Below are positions 13,386 to 24,428 of a stretch of 64,000 nt of DNA, one piece after another (within the stretch, counting starts at the first letter, position 1; each line of letters begins with the position of its first letter). Source of the DNA: Liolophura sinensis (lineage: Eukaryota > Mollusca > Polyplacophora > Chitonida > Chitonidae); the NCBI RefSeq assembly GCF_032854445.1, contig NC_088303.1:16625501-16689500 (forward strand), in the 5' to 3' direction. The notes beneath the pieces are model-generated. The model was not told the origin of the DNA. It ran no database searches and saw only the letters and a program-made list of their open reading frames with translations. The position numbers and the translations under genes were made by a program.

Positions 13386-14009
13386 GAATTATATGTTTGT
13401 GCGAACGAAGAGAACGCAACTGACGAAACACTTTTGCTGGGAAAGAAGTGGGTAAAAGTTGAAGCTTTCTTTGTGACTCAAGCAGATGTAACTGTGGATA
13501 ATAATCAACTTCTATACGTCCTACAGGTAGATGCGTTTACCCGAGAAGTGATCCAAGGGGTGTATGCTCGTGACCATCTCCCTCCAGTAATTCGCGTTCC
13601 ATCGGCGTACGTCATCAATACAGACACTTCCCAAGGACCCGGGTCACACTGGGTGGCTGTGTTTATCGACGTTGCATCTACCCCAACCCGTATCCGAAGG
13701 GAATACTTCCATTCTTTCGGATTTGCGCCTCTCTACCCAGAAATCATCGCATTTCTCAACCGCGGAACTCACGAATGGACTTGGAACAAACGGCAGTTAC
13801 TTCTGCAAACGGCCGTGTGTGGACAGTATTGTGTGTATTACATAGCTCAACGGGCTCGAGGGCGTCCCATGGACTTTATTGTAAGTACGTACGACAAGCC
13901 GTGGACGACGTACCAAAATGACGTGGAGGTCTTCAATTGGGTGGACCGTAAGTTTGGCGTTCAAGCACCATTTGTGTTACTGTCCTTACGCAGAGGGTCG
14001 TATCCGTAA
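13386..14009 (+). CDS. Orphan adenain-like cysteine protease ORF (Polinton type), copy 1
   Basis: Open for about 207 codons without an ATG upstream of the conserved part; the usual N-terminal Met position seems to be GTG (13494). It resembles the maturation protease of the Polinton at 33.0-33.7 kb: the His motif GSHWVAVFID, the family block LYPEIIAFLNRGTHEWTW, the Cys motif CGQYCVYYIAQRARG and a C-terminal FNWVDRKFGV. Proteases of this type cut capsid precursor proteins in adenoviruses and Polintons. The acidic member of the His-acid-Cys triad appears replaced: this copy reads EYFHSFG where the other two copies read EYFDS. No other Polinton gene or terminal repeat lies nearby, and it borders the satellite. 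It could be a dead relic with a frame still open, or a co-opted gene. The family is fairly sure; expression is unknown. Confidence 0.75.
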   Translation, partial: ELYVCANEENATDETLLLGKKWVKVEAFFVTQADVTVDNNQLLYVLQVDAFTREVIQGVYARDHLPPVIRVPSAYVINTDTSQGPGSHWVAVFIDVASTPTRIRREYFHSFGFAPLYPEIIAFLNRGTHEWTWNKRQLLLQTAVCGQYCVYYIAQRARGRPMDFIVSTYDKPWTTYQNDVEVFNWVDRKFGVQAPFVLLSLRRGSYP

Positions 14010-14198
14010 GTCTACTCAACCTCTGCCGAAAAGCCTGCACATCTCGCATACGGTGACGTAAACATAGCTATTTAACATAATCCTGGCCGACCAATGAAAA
14101 CGGCTCTACTGTCTGCTGGCTGGATGTCGTAAACTGTAAATAACAGTTGACGCTGTATAAGACAATCATGCGATTCGATGACCACGCCAAAGAAATAG

Positions 14199-14591
14199 AA
14201 AGATTATTTGGATTTCAAGGTTTACTGTAGAATTTGTTTAGCGCAGCTAGTATCAACAGTAAATAATCCTGTTGTGACACGACGTGATTTGACAACGGAA
14301 AGTAAGACTTCTAAGGAGCTCCTGGACGCTTTCCACTTCGTCTTCCCTGACGTTGTTGTGGTAAAAGTAGAGGGCTATGTCTGCATGCCATGTTCCGTGA
14401 GATTAAATAAATTAGAAATGGCTATAAGGAAAGAGGAAACCTGCAATCGAGAGAGGGGGGATATTTACAAGGAGCGGTGGGAAACGAACAAACAGCACTT
14501 CTTCCGTCTACATCTTACTTTTGCCAGTTCTTTCTTGATGATGAATATTAATGAAGACACACCCCCATTTCAACCAATGAAAATTTTTTAA
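14199..14591 (+). CDS. Possible exon with a CxxC...CxxC zinc-binding module (ZAD-like)
   Basis: Open from just after a TAG at 14196 to 14591, with no ATG near the start. It contains YCRICLAQL near the N-terminus and, about 50 residues on, VCMPCSVRLNKLEMA followed by a charged helical stretch. This CxxC...CxxC spacing is like the ZAD zinc-associated domain, but the match is by eye only. A potential acceptor AG directly precedes the open frame, so it may be an internal exon. It sits between the protease and a segment (14745-14962) shared with the second module. The second module lacks it, so it was either inserted in the first or lost from the second. Function is unknown. Confidence 0.35.
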   Translation, partial: KDYLDFKVYCRICLAQLVSTVNNPVVTRRDLTTESKTSKELLDAFHFVFPDVVVVKVEGYVCMPCSVRLNKLEMAIRKEETCNRERGDIYKERWETNKQHFFRLHLTFASSFLMMNINEDTPPFQPMKIF

Positions 14592-15344
14592 TCTTCCGCG
14601 AAGGCTTTTTTCTTGTTCATTGGCTAACACTGGTAACGTCACTGTCCACTTGTACATGAATGTGATAGGTATTTTGACAGACCAAAGACCATAGGTTAGG
14701 ATCGTCTGGTATAGAGAGACTGCTTTTATGTCAGTATATTAATACAGTGTTTTCAATGGTTTACCGTGTTTCGTACGGTATACGACCAACCTGTATCCAT
14801 TTCGCAGTACTGTATGTCACAACTGTCAAGGAATCGAGCAACGAAATAATAGAATAACTGTCATATGGACCTTGGCGTGCTCACACACCATACAACTTAT
14901 GTATAACGCCGTGTTATGTCGAATGTTCTTGTTTAAACTGGTTATACGCTGTCATATCCCTTAGGGAACATTGGCATACTCTTCTTCAAGAGTAAGTCAT
15001 GAGGACCTGATGGGGTTATCAGCGAATTACTGCTATATGGAAAAAAAAGCTTTAGTCCCGATTTTCTTGCTTTTTCTTTAGCACCATTTTCGACTCTGGC
15101 TATTTTCCAGAGGCTTCGTCGGAGGCAAAAGATGCAACAAGAATGATGTCAATAATCATAGGGGCATTGCTCTCTTCAATTGCATAGTGAAGTTGTTTAC
15201 GCGAATATTGAATAACCGCCATACGAAATAGGCAGAATGAAGTTACGTGTATGTAAGAGCACAGGTAGGTTGAAACTGGGATTATGGGGGGAATTTTTCT
15301 TATTGTTTTCGTGTATAAATCCGTCGGCTTCAGAGACAACAATC
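14592..15344. other. No gene seen; includes a segment duplicated at 21.6 kb
   Basis: 14745-14962 is about 85-90% alike by eye to 21630-21855 (shared blocks CAACCTGTATCCATTT, AGTCACAACTGTCAA-type and TGGTTATACGCTGTCAT). The remainder shows neither coding signs nor recognised repeats. Confidence 0.5.
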
Positions 15345-15612
15345 ACATTTATTTTTTTTTTTTTATTTATTGATTTGATTGGTGTTTTACGCCCTACTCA
15401 AGAATATTTCACTGATACGACGGCGGCAAGCATTAGGGTGGGAGGAAAATTGGGGGAAACCCACGACCATCCGCAGGTTGATGCAAGACCTACCCACGTA
15501 CGGCCGGAGAGGAAGTAAGACTTGAACTCACAGCGACCGCATTGGTGAGAGGCTTTTGGGTCGTTACCCTGTGTTAGCGGGCTAACCAACTGAACAACGA
15601 AGGCCCCCAACA
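15345..15612 (-). mobile_element. tRNA-derived SINE (family 1), minus strand
   Basis: Read on the plus strand, the 3' tail comes first (TTTATTTATTGATTTG, GGTGTTTTACGCC), then the body (CGACGGCGGCAAGCATTA, CGTACGGCCGGAGAGGAAG) and the tRNA head with its B-box (TTGAACTCACAGCGACC). It is nearly full length. Confidence 0.88.
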
Positions 15613-15668
15613 ACCATATTGGTAAAGAATATTTCTGCTATACGGGTGTATAAAAGGCGATTGTCTGT

Positions 15669-15935
15669 CCTCGTTTTTTTTCTCAATGTACATAAATAAC
15701 CTTGAGAATGACTTTTACATTAATGGCATCAAAGGAATAACTATAAAAGATATTCAAATGTTTTATTGCTATATGCAAATGATGTAGTACTAATGGCACA
15801 AAGTGAGATTGAACTTCAGGAGTTTCTGCATGCATTGAAAGATTATTGCAACTCATAGAGCCTATATGTAAATATCAAAAAATCCAAAATAACGGTATTT
15901 AGAAAAGGAGGAAGACTATCTAGAAAGGTGTGGTG
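15669..15935 (+). pseudogene. Non-LTR retrotransposon reverse-transcriptase fragment
   Basis: Two frames together give a short stretch of LINE reverse transcriptase: SMYINNLENDFYINGIKG in one frame, then LLLYANDVVLMAQSE in another, followed by VNIKKSKITVF. YAND stands where active enzymes have YADD, so the catalytic motif is altered. There is a frameshift near 15763 and an in-frame stop near 15857. The rest of the element is missing. It is a dead fragment left after truncation or decay. Confidence 0.75.
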
Positions 15936-16571
15936 TGGTAAGGCGAGAAATCGTTTCAAGAAACTGTGGAATCCAAGAAGCAAAACAGATAACAGCTGTG
16001 AGTGCTGACACACTCGTAAGGCTACTTCTTTTTTCAGATCCGGTTTCCTCTTCTTTTCCTGTTATGGCAAGCATGTGACTTTAAAGCTCCACACATGTAC
16101 TGAAGCAATGTATAGGTCATAAAATCTATAAAAAAATTGCAGCCTGCTCCAGTCACACTGAAATATCTTTTTTTGCATTAGACACCGTAGAGATGGGAAA
16201 ATCACTGCATCATAAATGTAACACTCTGAAAACTTCTCGAGCAGGCAATTATGCACCAATGAATTAAATACATTTATAACAAATGATTAGCCTTATACTT
16301 CCACTTCGCAAAACATGTTAATGGTAAATATGACTAGAGGATGAGATGTGCGCTCACAAATATGATTTCTCTGTAGTGGCCGTACGTTACGTAAGACAGG
16401 TTACCATAGCTTAACAATTATCCATTCTAATTCATGATAACACTTACTTAATGCAAGACAGCCAATATCTTTACTCAAACAAACAGTATGTTGCCAAAGA
16501 AAAAAACCCCACTAAGATTAGACCTCTTCCTCATGTCGCAAACTGCTCTCCACTATGACTGCGTTAGTTCA

Positions 16572-16940
16572 CTGTACTACCATTGAGTGAGTGCTTGGGG
16601 TTTAACGTCATGTTCAACAATTTTTCAGTCAAATGACGACGAAGGAATCCTTAGAGTGTATGTAATGTACCTCCGTGTTGCAGGACGGTTTTCCACCGTT
16701 CTTTATCTACTGTTGCTTCACTGAGACGACTTACCGAAGGCAAGTAATCCGCCCCGCCCGAACCATTATACTGATACGGGTCAACCAGTCGTTGCACACT
16801 TCCCTTCATGCTGAACGCCAAGCGAGGAAGTTACAACTTCCTCTTTTAAAGTCTTAGGTGTGACACGACCCAGGATTAATCCTGGCTCTACAGGTTCCGA
16901 AGCGGACGCTCTACCATCTGTGCTATCCAGACCGGTCACT
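16572..16940 (-). mobile_element. SINE family 2, minus strand
   Basis: Complete-looking copy of a second tRNA-related SINE. Its 3' end (plus-strand left) reads GAGTGCTTGGGGTTTAACG and its body CGAGGAAGTTACAACTTCC. The head CACCTAAGA-type and B-box region lies near 16860-16930. The same family lies on the plus strand at 43785-44100. Confidence 0.8.
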
Positions 16941-16994
16941 ACTACGAAGTATACCTGACGGACAATGGCAGAAAAGCAGATATCGGATTTGCCA

Positions 16995-19900
16995 AAAAAT
17001 AACATCCTGTGATTGCACAAGCCTCTTATAACTTAAGGTGACGCAAGAAAAGGAGCTCCGCTGAAAAGTAAGCCTACGTTCATGTCTGCTTTATCAAACC
17101 GCTAATTTCAAGGTATCGTTGAAATTACGCGCAAACGAGTGTATAATCATTGACTGTTAAAACGACGGTCGGTGTGTTTTTTGGGGTGGGTACTGTAGGT
17201 CAACCACTGTGAAGGACATTTCTCGAGTTGGGCGTTTCACTCCTTGATCATGTATCCCGAGTAACAGCGGTCTCGATACGCCACGCAGTGCCCAGACCAT
17301 CCGACAAACACGCCCAAAGAAGCTTTGCGCGGTGTGCAGAAGTTCACTATTAACGCAGCTGTCGATGTGTTTCTCGGCTGCGCACCATGTGTATCGGACC
17401 TTGTGATAGACGTGTTTAGGATTCGACGTTTTTTCCGGTGAGCACTTTGTAGATTGGCTGCTGTGGAGGACAGGTATGGATTTGGGCGTTCCACTCTATG
17501 ATCATGTATCCGAGTAACAACGGTGTTAATCACGCGACAATCCGACAAACCCGCCTCAACATTACTTCATGGAGTGCGCAGACATTTCCTGTTAAAGCCG
17601 ATGTCAGCGTATTTTTCGGGTGCGTACTTTGTAGATCGGCCGCTGTGAAGAACAGATCTTGAGTTAGATGTTTCACTCGTTGATCATGTATACCGAGCAA
17701 CAGCGGTCTCGATAAGCCACGCAATGCAAAAATCATCCGACAAAACCCACAACACCATTGCTTTGTGCAGTACGCAGACATTCGCTGCTAAAACGAATGT
17801 CGGCGCGTTTTTCGGGTGTGCACTTCGCAGATCGTACCTTGTGGAGGACGAGTCTTTCGTTCAGCGTTTTACTGGTCGATCATGTATGCCGAGTGACCGC
17901 TGTCTCGATACGCCGCGCAATCAAGAGACCATCCGAAAATCCCGCGGAAATACTACTTAGCGCAGTACGAAAACATTGGCAATAAAAACGACAGAGGGTG
18001 TGCTTTTCCGGATGCAATCATTGACTCATGGAGATGGACTACTGATGTCAATGTGTGTATAAGCGTGTGTCTATATTTGGTTCTAAACCTGAGGCCCAGC
18101 AGCAGTGGAGTAATGAAGATAGAGTCTTGGAGTCCATGTGTTTAAGGGAGGTCCATATCTGGTCCTAGCCAAGGATTCGAGATTAAATGTTGGGGACAAG
18201 ATTGTGGAAAGTTCTGGCCACCTCACAGCGTGAGGTTGCAGAAACCTCACATAACATTGAGCGACGGCCGCCAGGTGTACAATCATTCGCTATTGAATCG
18301 GCAGTCGGCGTGTTTTTCGGGTGGGCACTGTAGGTCGAGGACTCGAGCTGGGCGTTTCACTCGTTAATCATGTATCACGAGTAACATGGGTTTTATTTAT
18401 TTATTCATTTATTTGATTGGTGTTTTACGCCGTATTCAAGAATATTTCACTTATACAAGGGCGGCCAGCATTATGGTGGGTGGAAACCCGGCACAGCCCG
18501 GGGGAAACCCACGACCATCCGCAGGTTGCTGACAGACCTTCCTACGTACGGCCGGAGAGGAAGCCAGCATGAACTGGACTTGAACTCACAGCGACCGCAT
18601 TGGTGAGAGTCTCCTGGGTCATTAGGATTCGACGTTTCACTGGTGGATCATGTATTTTAAATTACAGCTGTCCTAAAAGCTCGTGGAAACTCAATTAAGC
18701 TTGCTATGTTTTTCGGGCGGACACTTTGTATATCGGCTGCTGTGAAGGACAGATATGGAGCTGGGCGTTCCACTCGATGACCACGTATCCCGAGTTACAT
18801 CGGTCTTGATCACAGGACAATCCGACAAACCCACCTCAACATTACTGTCTGCAGTGTGCAGACATTCCCTGTTAAAAGGAACGTCGGCGTATTTTTCGGG
18901 TGCGCACTTTGTATATCGGACGCTGTGAAGGACAGATCTCGAGCTGGGCGTTTCACTCGTTGATCACGTATAGCGAGTAACAGCGGTCTCGATAACCCAC
19001 ACAATGTAAAAATCATCCGACAAACCTGCAGCACCATTACTTTGTGCAGTACGCAGACATTTGCTGTCAAAGCGAATGTCGGCGCGTTTTTACGGGTGTG
19101 CACTTTGCAGATCAAAGTTTGTGGAGGAATGGTCTTTGGTTTGGCGATTAACTGGTCAGTCGTGTATGCCGAGTCGCATCTGCCTCAACACGCCGCGCAG
19201 TGGAGAGACTTTCAGATAAACCTACGGAAACACTATTTTCCGCAGTGCGCAAACACTGGTAATGAAAACGACAGACGGTGTGTTTTTTCGAATCCAGTCG
19301 TTGACTCATGGAGATGGACTGCTGATGTCAGTGTATGTATAAGCGTGTGTCCATATTTGGTTCTAAACCAGATGGAATCGTCAGGTCCGACATTCGTATA
19401 CCATTCGTAGTCCGTAAAGGGTGTTCTAAGTTAAGCAAGATTCATTTCCAAAACAACGTTTATCACTAGGTCCCAAAGACAAAGGTATGTAAGAAATTAT
19501 ACAAATAGGAAATGAAGCCGGTAACACACAAGAGAGAAGCGGTGACTAATCAACACTAATCAAGATAAAGTGTTGTGTCAATATGTGTACAAACGGAAAT
19601 CCATATTTGGTCCTAGCTGAGAAAATGAGATAGAATGTTGGGGTATGTTGTTAAAATTGAGGTCATGGAAAGTTCAAACCAACTGAAGGACAGGTCTCGA
19701 GTTGGGCGTTTAACTTGTTGATCATGTATCCCGAGTAACATGGGTTTGGATACGTTACACAATGCAGAGACCATCCGGCAAACGCGCCCAAATAAATCCT
19801 TTGTGCATTGCGCAGATGCCCACTATTAACAAAACTGTTGATGTGTTTTTCGGCTGCGCACCATGTGTATCGGACGTTGTGATAGGCGGGTTATAGGGTT

Positions 19901-20480
19901 GATGTTTCACTGGTCGATCATGTATTCCGAGTGATCGCTGTCTCGACAGCTGCATACACATTCGCAATTAAGACAATTCGCAGTTTAATTTATCGTGTGT
20001 TTTTGCGTGCGCACTTTGTAAATCGGCCGCTGTGAAGGACAGGTATCGATTTGAGCGCTCCACTCGTAGATATTCGCTGTTAAAACGAATGTCGGCGTGT
20101 TCTTTAGGTGCGCACTTTGTAGATCGGTCGCTGTAAACGTCAGGTCTCGAGTCGGGCGGTTTACTTTTTCATCATATAATAGCGGTCTCGATAAGAGATG
20201 TAAGTGTAAAGACCATCCGACAACACTACCTCCCTCATTGAGCACGCATTTGCTATTAAAGGAACTTTTGCCGTGTTTTTTGGTTGTGCACTTTGAAGAT
20301 CGGCCGCTGTGAATAGGTCTCGAGTTGGGCGTTTCGTTTGTTGATCATATATTTTGAGTCAAAGCGGTCTCGATACGCCACACATTGCAGAGACCGCCCT
20401 ACAAACCCGCCTAAACACTACCAATATAGCAATGCTATGTTAAATCGAGGATTGGTGTGTTCGGGTGTTGCGGTTTTTCT
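16995..20480. repeat. Satellite array, block 2
   Basis: The same monomers and spacer blocks as in 1-12.5 kb, in the same orientation, starting with the spacer (TAAGCCTACGTTCATGTCTG) and ending in decayed monomers near 20.45 kb. 17850-18040 is a close copy of 1426-1620 and 3855-4045. It is interrupted by a SINE at 18391. Its downstream edge again meets a protease copy, as block 1 does, so block plus protease look duplicated as a unit. Confidence 0.8.
18391..18626 (-). mobile_element. tRNA-derived SINE (family 1), minus strand, in satellite block 2
   Basis: Tail TTTATTTATTTATTCA and GGTGTTTTACGCCG, body GGCGGCCAGCATTATGGTGG and CGTACGGCCGGAGAGGAAG, B-box region GGACTTGAACTCACAGCG. The extreme 5' head is missing and satellite sequence resumes directly (GGATTCGACGTTTCACTGG). 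Confidence 0.9.
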
Positions 20481-21014
20481 TTGTAGTTTGCCGGCGGTGT
20501 ATGCCTTCCCGAGTAATCGGCCCTTACGACAAACCCGCCCAAACCTCAATATGCGTAATGCGCAATGACAACACCGAGTATGTCATTTGATTGTAGCATT
20601 CGACAATTCGCATCACATATCGAGCGCGACTTATGAAAAAGACTTTTCGTGTTTTTATTCCCACTGTCGAATTGGTCGAGTCGATACCTTATACTACACT
20701 CTAGTAACGCGTCTTAAGATCACTCGCTGTTTGGTTTGGGTGTGGAAGACGCCAAGACAAATGGCAGATATTTTCGGTCTACGGTTGATTGTTATGTACC
20801 AGGCACTTACAGTAACTTGAAGCGTAGCAAATATTTTTTACTACCTTAATGGCGTAACTTGATCAACGAGCAAAATCGATCCATGAAAGCTTTACCAAAA
20901 CGTTTGGAAAACTTGGGTCTGGGTGGCGGTTAGTTTAAAAAGCATTTAGTTTCCAGCACCTTAACGCAAACTTTGGGGCTTTCCTTGTGAGCGGACGTTA
21001 AATTCGAACCAAAC
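20481..21014. other. Protease-module leader, copy 2; no gene seen
   Basis: Colinear with 12950-13385: the shared blocks include TTTGATTGTAGCATTCGACA, GTTGATTGTTATGTACCAGG-type sequence and AAAAGCATTTAGTTTCCAGC. No coding signs. Confidence 0.55.
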
Positions 21015-21622
21015 TGTTCACACCTGGCTTCAAGAATTATGTGTTTGTGCGAACGAAGAGAACGCAACTGACGAAACACTTTTGCTGGAAAGAAGTGGGT
21101 AAAAGTCGAAGTTTTCTTTGCGACTCCAACAGAAGAAACTGTGGGCAATAATCAACTTCTATACATCCTACAGGCAGATGCGTTTACACGAGATGTGATC
21201 CAAGGGGTGTTTGCTCGTGACCATCTCCCTCCAGTAATTTACGTGTATCGGCGTACGCCATCAATACAGACGCTTCCCGAGGATCCGAGGTCACACTGGG
21301 TGGCTGTGTTTATCCACGTTTCGTCAAACCCACGCCGTATCCGAAGGGAATACTTCGATTCTTTCGGACTCGACACTCCACCCGGATATCATCGCATTTC
21401 TCAACCGCGGGAACTGACGAATGGACTTGGAACAAACGGCAGTTACAACATCTATAAACCGCCGTGTGTGGACAGTATTGTGTGTATTACATAACTCAAC
21501 GGGCTCGAGGACGTTTTCATCGACTCTACACGTATTACAAGCCGTGCATGACGTACCAAATTGACGTGGAGGCCTTCAATTGGGTGGACCGCGAGTATGG
21601 AGTTCAAGCACCAGTAAATCAA
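21015..21622 (+). pseudogene. Adenain-like protease, copy 2 (broken)
   Basis: Colinear with 13386-14009. Recognisable are NNQLLYILQADAFTRDVIQG, GVFARDHLPPVI, SHWVAVFIHV and EYFDSFG; the acidic triad residue is kept here, unlike in copy 1. The reading frame breaks upstream of the NNQLL block (one base fewer than copy 1 near 21090), again after the EYFDSFG block (about 21380-21400), and around the Cys-motif region (GTGTGTGGACAGTATTGTG), where the conserved sequence changes frame. It ends at 21622 just before the duplicated 3' segment. It is not expected to give a working enzyme. Confidence 0.8.
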
Positions 21623-21629
21623 TATAGTG

Positions 21630-21855
21630 TTTGATACGGTTTTACAGTGTTTTCTACGGTATATGCCGAACCTGTATCCATTTTGCAGTACCGTAAGTCA
21701 CAACTGTCAAAGAACCGAGCAACAAAATCCTAGAAGAGCTGTCATATGTACCTTGGCGTGCTCATACACGATACAACTTATGTGTAACGGAAACAACGGC
21801 GCGTTATATCGAATGTTCTTCTTGCTAAAACTGGTTATACGCTGTCATGTCATTA
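21630..21855. repeat. 3' segment of the duplicated protease module
   Basis: Matches 14745-14962 (AACCTGTATCCATTT, CCTTGGCGTGCTCA, ACAACTTATGTGTAACG-type and TATCGAATGTTCTT blocks). The copy at 14.7 kb is separated from its protease by 0.7 kb holding a zinc-finger-like frame; here it follows at once. Confidence 0.65.
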
Positions 21856-23249
21856 CTGGAACATGATCGGGAAGATTTTAACCGGGACAAGCAAGACATG
21901 ACAGTACAAATATGAAACCAGACCGGCCCATGCAAAAAAACCTCCCGCATGGGCTTTCCGGAATAACAACAAAACCGATACGCCCCATTGTGCGCAGACT
22001 TTACATACCGAAGAGCCCCATACCATGCGATAAACACCGGCTGTGGCCCTTAATGCAAATATATCCCGTCGCCCGACGATGTGAGCCAAAAATTTCCACT
22101 TGCTGGTCAGATTGCAGATGCAGATGGGTGGTGGCGAAATGCGGGTCTCAACTTCACTTGGCGTTCTGGTTGGTTTCAGTAGATGGAAGAAAATGCACAA
22201 TGTAGAAAACGTCAACTCCATCGGCTGATTATTTCGGCCTTCGGTTGATTGTTATGTACGAGATAATGAGATATGCGCAATGTTTAATCTGTGCATTCGT
22301 AATACCTCAAAACTGTCCGTCGCGTGACGTCCGTTTTGGAAGCTGGAAAGAAATTATCAAAGAATTAGCTGGCTCCAGATTCTTCCCGAACAACTTTTGC
22401 TTCTGTCGGTTCTGCTGCGAAAAACGCACAATCTGAACACGTCAAACGTGCTGTAACACTCGTCCGGATTTGCAAGCCGAGACATGTCCATCCCAGACGA
22501 CCGCCTAGAAAGTCATGATAGTCAAAGTATTTTACCCTTTTGCTGCTGATACATAACCAGTTGAATTTACTGTGCGGCAATCATTTTTTCCTCCTTGATT
22601 TTGGAATTACGACTTGTGATGCGCCTGGACGCATTTCTTAACAGTAGACTGTACGTGGTACTAAACTAGCCGACTCAGCGTCATGCAACGGTTAAACAAA
22701 AACAAGGTCTGCGCTCTCCGACAAGTAGGTGCTATATTATGCATAAACTTTCTCATCACGATTTCGCTAACTGAGCAGCCCGCCTGAAATCTTTTCCCTC
22801 TGGTCTTTGGTAAAATCAGCGAAAAAGTCAGAATTTTCTTCAGCGCACAGCTAGAACGCGATATATAGGGCCGATTCTTTAATATTTCGGAAAACTTGTT
22901 GAACAAGAAAGTCAATGGCGACATATGGCGGAGGGGCACCCTTGAAGCGCGTTGTCAAACGTGGCGGTAAGTGGACGGCTGTTATCGACATTCGGTCAGC
23001 TTACTTCGCGAGCGGTGGGGATAAACTCCATTCATCCAACAGCTCGATGAATCTGCATGCACTATAGACGATGCCGCCTGCTCCCCAGCAACAGCTTTAC
23101 CGACAGAGGGCGGAGAATTTCACGAAACTGACCCAGATATAAAAAGTTTACATAAATCATAACATAAAAGCGGAGAAGAGTTGGCCGGACAGTGTCGACG
23201 TATCCTATATCATTCTAGACTGCACTACTCCATCCGAATCGATCAGGCT
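21856..23249. other. No gene recognised
   Basis: Mixed-composition sequence with short unsupported open frames. 22225-22270 repeats the module block near 13175 and 20775 (GGTTGATTGTTATGTACGAG), which hints at a further decayed module copy leading to the protease relic at 23250. Confidence 0.4.
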
Positions 23250-23351
23250 GAACTTCGAACAAACGCCGGTTACAACACTTGCACATGGCAGTGTGTGGAC
23301 AATATTATGTGTATTACTTAAACCAACGGCCTCAGGCGTCTCTCATGGACT
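23250..23351 (+). pseudogene. Adenain-like protease, copy 3 (relic)
   Basis: About 100 bp match the Cys-motif part of copies 1 and 2: CTTCGAACAAACGCCGGTTA, GTGTGTGGACAATATTATG, GTGTATTACTTAAACCAACG, CATGGAC. An in-frame stop lies in the block and nothing of the His motif is visible. From about 23640 a further leader-like piece (TTGTAGCATTTGACAAATCG) begins, just before the Polinton insertion. Confidence 0.6.
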
Positions 23352-23878
23352 ATATGGTGGATAGGCCTACGTTGGGCACTCCGAAGGATCGTTTTGTGTC
23401 AGAAATTCATCTACATGTATATTTGGTGATAGCGTCCTTATCTTTCTGTTGAGCGTGCCAAAATGTTCATATGATTTTTGTATTACGTTTTATACCACTT
23501 TCATGAATAATGTGAAAAAAATGTCAAAGTACCATACGTCATTTCGTCAGTACCTTTTTTACATCAGGCAGCATTCACCCGGTGTGATTGGCGAGTCGAT
23601 ATTTCGAATTCGATTTGGATAGGATTCCTATTTTATGTTATTGTAGCATTTGACAAATCGCATCGTCTGAAGGCTGCTTCATAAACTTTCTTATTCTTGT
23701 CGCACTTATTAATGAGTCGATACGCCATATCAGGTCGTATGAATGCGGCTCAGTCACACCAAAGCTACGACCTAAATGCGATCCCTGCGATTCGTCGCGA
23801 TCTTTTGATCAATCGCGGCTATTTCCCCCGACTGAAAACCAAGAAATCATTTGGCAGTCCACACAGACCGGTATATCG

Positions 23879-23993
23879 ACTCTTGTAAAACTCCCATTTA
23901 TCCACTCATTTCATCATTACGAAAAATCCAGGTTTATCTACTCTTGTAAGACTCCTGTTTATTCACTCATCTCATCATTACACGAAATCCAGG
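23879..23993. repeat. Two-copy 61-bp tandem duplication next to the Polinton target
   Basis: Copies at 23879-23933 and 23940-23993 (ACTCTTGTAAAACTCCCATT and ACTCTTGTAAGACTCCTGTT). The second copy runs into the 6-bp target duplication of the Polinton. Confidence 0.8.
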
Positions 23994-23995
23994 CA

Positions 23996-24389
23996 AGTAG
24001 TTGAGAATGTACGTTTGGTGTCGTTTTGGGAGGAGGTTTTTGTGGTTTTGGGGGAGGAGGGTGTTGATGCCCAGTTGCCCCGGCTGTGGCAGGCTGGGCA
24101 GGTGGTGCCCTTTCATCGGGGTGACGTGGTGGGTTTTTTCCACGCCGCGGAGCGTATGTGATGTGTGTAGTAGACTAGAGTATAGTACATGTATAACAGT
24201 ATAGGGGTATAGGGGGGAAAAAAAGAGCAAAACGTCGGCTTGTAAAGTGGCGTGGGACAGCTCGAAAAGAGCTCGTTGGCGCCAAAACGGACCAATGGGT
24301 GAGGCGGGATTTGCCCCAAAACGGCCCAATGGGGGGCCCGCAAAACGGACCTATCCGTGGGGAGACGGGGGAAAAATGAACCAATCGGT
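23996..24389 (+). repeat. Polinton left terminal inverted repeat
   Basis: Matches the reverse complement of 41776-42183 with scattered substitutions and small indels. Outer end AGTAGTTGAGAATGTACG; it includes GGTTTTTGTGGTTTTGGGG, CACGCCGCGG and a purine tract near 24215. The inner end is at ATGAACCAATCGG. Confidence 0.93.
24283..24388 (+). promoter_or_regulatory. CCAAT-box cluster at the inner end of the left TIR
   Basis: Four spaced copies of a short unit: AAAACGGACCAATGGG, AAAACGGCCCAATGGG, AAAACGGACCTATCCG and AATGAACCAATCGG. The same cluster occurs in the right TIR (41777-41905) facing inward. CCAAT boxes bind NF-Y in animals, so inward promoters for the flanking accessory genes are plausible; this is inference. 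Confidence 0.5.
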
Positions 24390-24428
24390 TTATGTAAGGG
24401 AACTATTTGAGGTCATGTATCACTACGC

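Noticed and set aside
23250-23351. A functional third protease
   Set aside because: Only about 100 bp remain, with a stop inside and no His motif.
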